Assembly (NCBI GenBank): GCA_964509885.1
Contig: CAZDZL010000050.1
Span: forward strand, 1 to 24,771
Length of the DNA stretch: 24,771 nucleotides
Source: Palsa-1447 sp964509885
GTDB taxonomy: Bacteria > Verrucomicrobiota > Verrucomicrobiia > Opitutales > Opitutaceae
Direction: 5' to 3'
The notes beneath the pieces are model-generated. The model was not told where the DNA came from. It searched no databases and saw only the letters and a program-made list of their open reading frames with translations. Positions 22,740 to 24,771 of the stretch are shown piece after piece. The position numbers were made by a program, and so were the translations under genes. How positions within the stretch are numbered: the first letter of the stretch is position 1; each line of letters begins with the position of its first letter.

Positions 22740-24074
22740 TCAGCTGAACGGCCAGATCCTGAAGAACGACAGGAAGAACATGACCGCGACCGCGTAGCCG
22801 AGCGCCGGGATCTGGCGGGCCTTGCCGAGGCCGACGCGGAGCAGGACCGAGCAGATGAGGCCGATCCCGATGCCCTGCGCGATGCTGAAGGTGAGCGGGA
22901 TCGTGAAGATCGTGAGGACGGCCGGGGCCGCCGTCTCGAAGTCCGACATGTCGATCTCGACCACCGACTGCATCATGAAGATCCCGACGACGACCAGCGC
23001 CGGCGCCGTCGCGCAGGCCGGGATGGCCAGGATGAGCGGGGTGAGGAAGAGCGCCGCCAGCATGAGGATCGCCACCCAGATAGCCGTGAGGCCGGTCCTG
23101 CCGCCGGCCTCGACGCCCGAGGCCGACTCGATGTAGCTCACGACGGTCGAGGTGCCGCAGAGGGACGAGAGGATGGTCGCGATCGAGTCCGCGAGGAGCG
23201 CGCGTCCGGCCTTGGGGAGCCGGCCGTGCTCGTCCAGGAGCCCGGCGCGCTTCGTCACGCCGATCAGGGTCCCGATGTTGTCGAACATGTCGACCAGGAG
23301 GAGCGTGAAGATGAGGGGCAGGGCCTTGGAGAACGCGGGCCAGCTCTTCAGGAACCCGAAGCTCAGCTTCCAGAAGACCGGCGCGGGCGAGTTGGGGTAC
23401 GAGAACACCCCGTGGCTGAGGTCCGTCACCTTGCCGCCGGCCCCGTCCGAGGTGAAGAGCCCGGCGATCGTCACGGCCAGGATGCCGAGGACGATCGCGC
23501 CCGGCACCTTCCTGGCGACAAGCAGCGAGATGAGGATGATCCCGGCGAGCGTGAGCGCGACCGGGCCCGACGTGAAGTCGCCGTGCTCGACGAACGTGGC
23601 CTGGCTGGCGACGATGACCCCGCCGTTCTTGAGCCCGATGAAGGCGATGAAGAGCCCGACGCCGCAGGTGACCGCGATCTTCAGGCCGAGCGGGATGGAG
23701 GCGATGATCTTCTCGCGGACGCCCGATATGGAGAGCGACAGGAAGATCACGCCGTTCACGAACACCATGCCCAGCGCCTCCTGCCACGGCACGTGCCTCG
23801 CCAGGCAGATCGTGAACGTGAAGAAGGCGTTGATCCCCATGCCGGGTGCCATCGCGATCGGGTAGTTGGTGAAGAGCGCCATCAGCGTCGTGGCGATGGC
23901 CGCCGTGATCGCCGTCACCGTCACGAGCGCGGGCTTGTCCATGCCCGTGTTGGCGAGGATCGAGGGGTTGACCGCGAGGATGTACGCCATCGCGGCAAAC
24001 GTCGTCAGCCCCGCCTGAAACTCCCGAAACGGCGTCGTGCCGCGGTTTTCGAGTTTGAAGAAGCGTGATACCAT
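22740..24074 (-). CDS. NCS2/AzgA-type adenine/guanine/hypoxanthine permease
   Basis: This 444-residue membrane protein with about 12-14 hydrophobic spans takes up nucleobases by proton symport. Typical marks of the AzgA/PbuG/GhxP group are APGMGINAFFTF (76-87), GLKNGGVI (about 147), LLVDMFDNIGTLIGV (about 257-271) and GTSTVVSYIESASGVEAGGR further on. It starts with the ATG at 24074 (MVSRFFKLENRGTTPFREFQ), in agreement with the family. It heads the minus-strand operon with the ABC permease and the EamA gene, and diverges from the RidA-like gene across 98 bases. Which purine it carries cannot be told. Hpt and an exported deaminase elsewhere in the window would make a matching salvage route. Confidence 0.93.
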   Translation of the reverse strand: MVSRFFKLENRGTTPFREFQAGLTTFAAMAYILAVNPSILANTGMDKPALVTVTAITAAIATTLMALFTNYPIAMAPGMGINAFFTFTICLARHVPWQEALGMVFVNGVIFLSLSISGVREKIIASIPLGLKIAVTCGVGLFIAFIGLKNGGVIVASQATFVEHGDFTSGPVALTLAGIILISLLVARKVPGAIVLGILAVTIAGLFTSDGAGGKVTDLSHGVFSYPNSPAPVFWKLSFGFLKSWPAFSKALPLIFTLLLVDMFDNIGTLIGVTKRAGLLDEHGRLPKAGRALLADSIATILSSLCGTSTVVSYIESASGVEAGGRTGLTAIWVAILMLAALFLTPLILAIPACATAPALVVVGIFMMQSVVEIDMSDFETAAPAVLTIFTIPLTFSIAQGIGIGLICSVLLRVGLGKARQIPALGYAVAVMFFLSFFRIWPFS

Positions 24075-24172
24075 GCGTGGGCCGTCGCCCCGCAGTGTGT
24101 GGAGGATTCGCCGCGCCGCTGCAACGCCAGTTTTTGGCTTTAAAATTCCGCCGCGCGGCAGAGAGTCGGATC
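24075..24172. other. Divergent intergenic region, purine permease/RidA
   Basis: These 98 bases hold an AT-rich island (24128-24148) with TAAAAT at 24141-24146, a possible -10 element for the RidA-like gene. The only -35-like match is CTGCAA at 24119-24124 with a 16-base spacer, which is poor. A weak Shine-Dalgarno-like GAGAG is at 24161-24165. No clear minus-strand promoter or riboswitch-like fold was found; a purine riboswitch core was not recognised. Confidence 0.3.
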
Positions 24173-24637
24173 ATGTCCACACCCGAATCCAGGATCGCCG
24201 AGCTCGGCCTCGTGCTCCCCCAGCCGCCGGCCGCCGCGGGCAGCTACGTGCCCACCGTGCGCACGGGAAACCTCCTCTACTGCGCCGGGACGCTGCCCAT
24301 GGTCGACGGCAAGCTGACCCACGCGGGCCAGGTGGGCCGAGAGCAGACGGTGGAATCGGGCGCGAAGGCGGCCGAGAACTGCGCGCTCTCGACGCTCGCG
24401 AACGTCCGGGCGGCCCTGGGCTCGCTGGACAGGGTCGCGCGCATCGTCTTCGTCAGCGGGTTCGTCAACGCCGTTGACGGGTTCACGGACAGCCCCGCGG
24501 TCATCAACGGTGCGAGCGACCTGTTCCTGAAGATCTTTGGGGACGCGGGCCGCCACGCCAGGGCGGCCGTCGCTGTGAACGGCCTGCCCCGGGGGGCGAC
24601 CGCCGAGATACAGGCGGTGATTGAGGTCAGGGACTGA
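24173..24637 (+). CDS. RidA (YjgF/YER057c/UK114) family protein
   Basis: This 154-residue protein belongs to the RidA family, whose founding members hydrolyse reactive enamine/imine intermediates, such as those from PLP enzymes. The signature is HARAAVAVNGLPRGATAEIQ (128-147); Arg130 corresponds to the catalytic Arg and Glu145 to the conserved Glu. The core GNLLYCAGTLPMVDGKL (32-48) is typical. The length, about 25 residues above E. coli RidA, places it in the longer subgroup (often annotated as RidA family protein or YjgF-like). The start ATG 24173 follows a GAGAG seven bases upstream. A trimeric cytosolic protein is expected. The role here is unknown. Confidence 0.88.
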   Translation: MSTPESRIAELGLVLPQPPAAAGSYVPTVRTGNLLYCAGTLPMVDGKLTHAGQVGREQTVESGAKAAENCALSTLANVRAALGSLDRVARIVFVSGFVNAVDGFTDSPAVINGASDLFLKIFGDAGRHARAAVAVNGLPRGATAEIQAVIEVRD

Positions 24638-24638
24638 A

Positions 24639-24660
24639 GGGCGGGGCAGCCGGGCCGCCC
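24639..24660. terminator. Possible GC-rich hairpin between convergent genes
   Basis: GGGCGG (24639-24644) pairs with CCGCCC (24655-24660) around a ten-base loop, between the RidA-like gene and the convergent gene at the end of the window. No T-run follows on either side, so intrinsic termination would be weak. Confidence 0.25.
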
Positions 24661-24667
24661 CGGCGCC

Positions 24668-24771
24668 TCAGCGCCAGAAGCCGGCGATGTAGACCCTGCG
24701 GCCGCCGCGGACCTCATAGCGGGCGCGGACCCAGGCGGCGCCGGGGTGGGGCGGGCGCGCATAGTGGCCGC
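24668..24771 (-). CDS. C-terminal end of a small WXXGXW/YXWXXGXW-type protein
   Basis: The reading frame runs from the window end to a TGA at 24668-24670 and gives 33 residues that end HPGAAWVRARYEVRGGRR, then VYIAGFWR. The spacing of Trp/Tyr, the HPGAAWV and VYIAGFWR pieces and the Arg-rich middle are like the C-terminus of small exported proteins with W/Y-x-x-G repeats (YXWXXGXW family). Their function is unknown. The 5' end and signal peptide lie beyond the window. It converges on the RidA-like gene across 30 bases. Confidence 0.5.
   Translation of the reverse strand, partial: GHYARPPHPGAAWVRARYEVRGGRRVYIAGFWR

Noticed and set aside
21468..24068. An 866-codon open frame on the plus strand opposite the two permease genes
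   Set aside because: It is antisense to recognisable permeases and its product is a low-complexity Glu/Asp/Arg string, which is the mirror of hydrophobic codons.
24075..24172. A purine riboswitch in front of the nucleobase permease
   Set aside because: The 98-base gap is short and I could not recognise the conserved loop and junction sequences of the purine aptamer.
20116..24180. A 1354-codon open frame on the minus strand across the purine permease, ABC permease and EamA genes
   Set aside because: It runs in another frame of three clear membrane-protein genes. Its product is rich in Arg, Gly and Pro with no family resemblance, as expected for shadow frames in GC-rich DNA.
1..24771. CRISPR arrays, tRNA or rRNA genes, IS elements, integrases, toxin-antitoxin or phage-defence genes
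   Set aside because: No regularly spaced direct repeats, tRNA-like segments, transposase motifs or defence-type domains were seen in reading the window.

Overview
The window is dense, GC-rich bacterial chromosome with no gap over about 135 bases between genes. It suggests a Gram-negative, double-membraned organism: it carries BamD-like and LptE-like outer-membrane assembly genes, and several exported proteins have typical signal peptides. The zinc-free L31/L36/L32 ribosomal proteins, the colinear plsX-fabH-bamD-lptE-rpe block and the frequent lack of Shine-Dalgarno sequences fit the Verrucomicrobiota (Opitutae-like) best. That placement is inference from gene content, not a computed phylogeny. 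I see no tRNA, rRNA, CRISPR array, insertion sequence, prophage or integrase.

Layout. 1-1860 (+): the 3' end of a YqgE/AlgH gene, then rpmJ (L36), rpmE (L31), a phosphoserine-phosphatase-type serB and an SRPBCC-fold gene. 1864-3174 (-): a Glu/Leu/Phe/Val-type dehydrogenase, divergent from uvrB (3173-5179, +), which overlaps a methyltransferase gene by ATGA. 5878-6456 (-): hpt. 6591-9273 (+): an ABC ATPase and a large solute-binding protein, with no permease beside them. 9287-15270 (-): a tightly packed run that reads, in transcription order, rpmF, plsX, fabH, bamD-like, lptE-like, rpe and an exported amidohydrolase. 15386-20152 (+): uppP, trpD, glmM and an exported adenosine-deaminase-family enzyme. 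20145-24074 (-): a purine permease (NCS2/AzgA type), a fused two-domain ABC permease and an EamA-type transporter. 24173-24637 (+): a RidA-family gene. 24668-24771 (-): the 3' end of a small Trp/Tyr-rich protein.

How the genes fit together. The 9.3-15.3 kb block joins protein synthesis (L32), phospholipid and fatty-acid initiation (PlsX, FabH) and outer-membrane assembly (BamD, LptE). UppP and GlmM add undecaprenyl-phosphate recycling and the amino-sugar supply for peptidoglycan and LPS. A second theme is purine salvage: an exported ADA-type deaminase, a nucleobase permease and Hpt could form a path from outside nucleosides to IMP. The ABC transporter is split over two loci, and each half sits next to a purine gene (hpt for the ATPase and binding protein, the NCS2 permease for the membrane subunit).

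Most of the window is housekeeping and I found no clear new defence or mobile system. The observations most worth checking are the split ABC transporter with its oversized binding protein and purine neighbours, and a TTGAC-plus-G7-C promoter motif shared by two ribosomal-protein genes.
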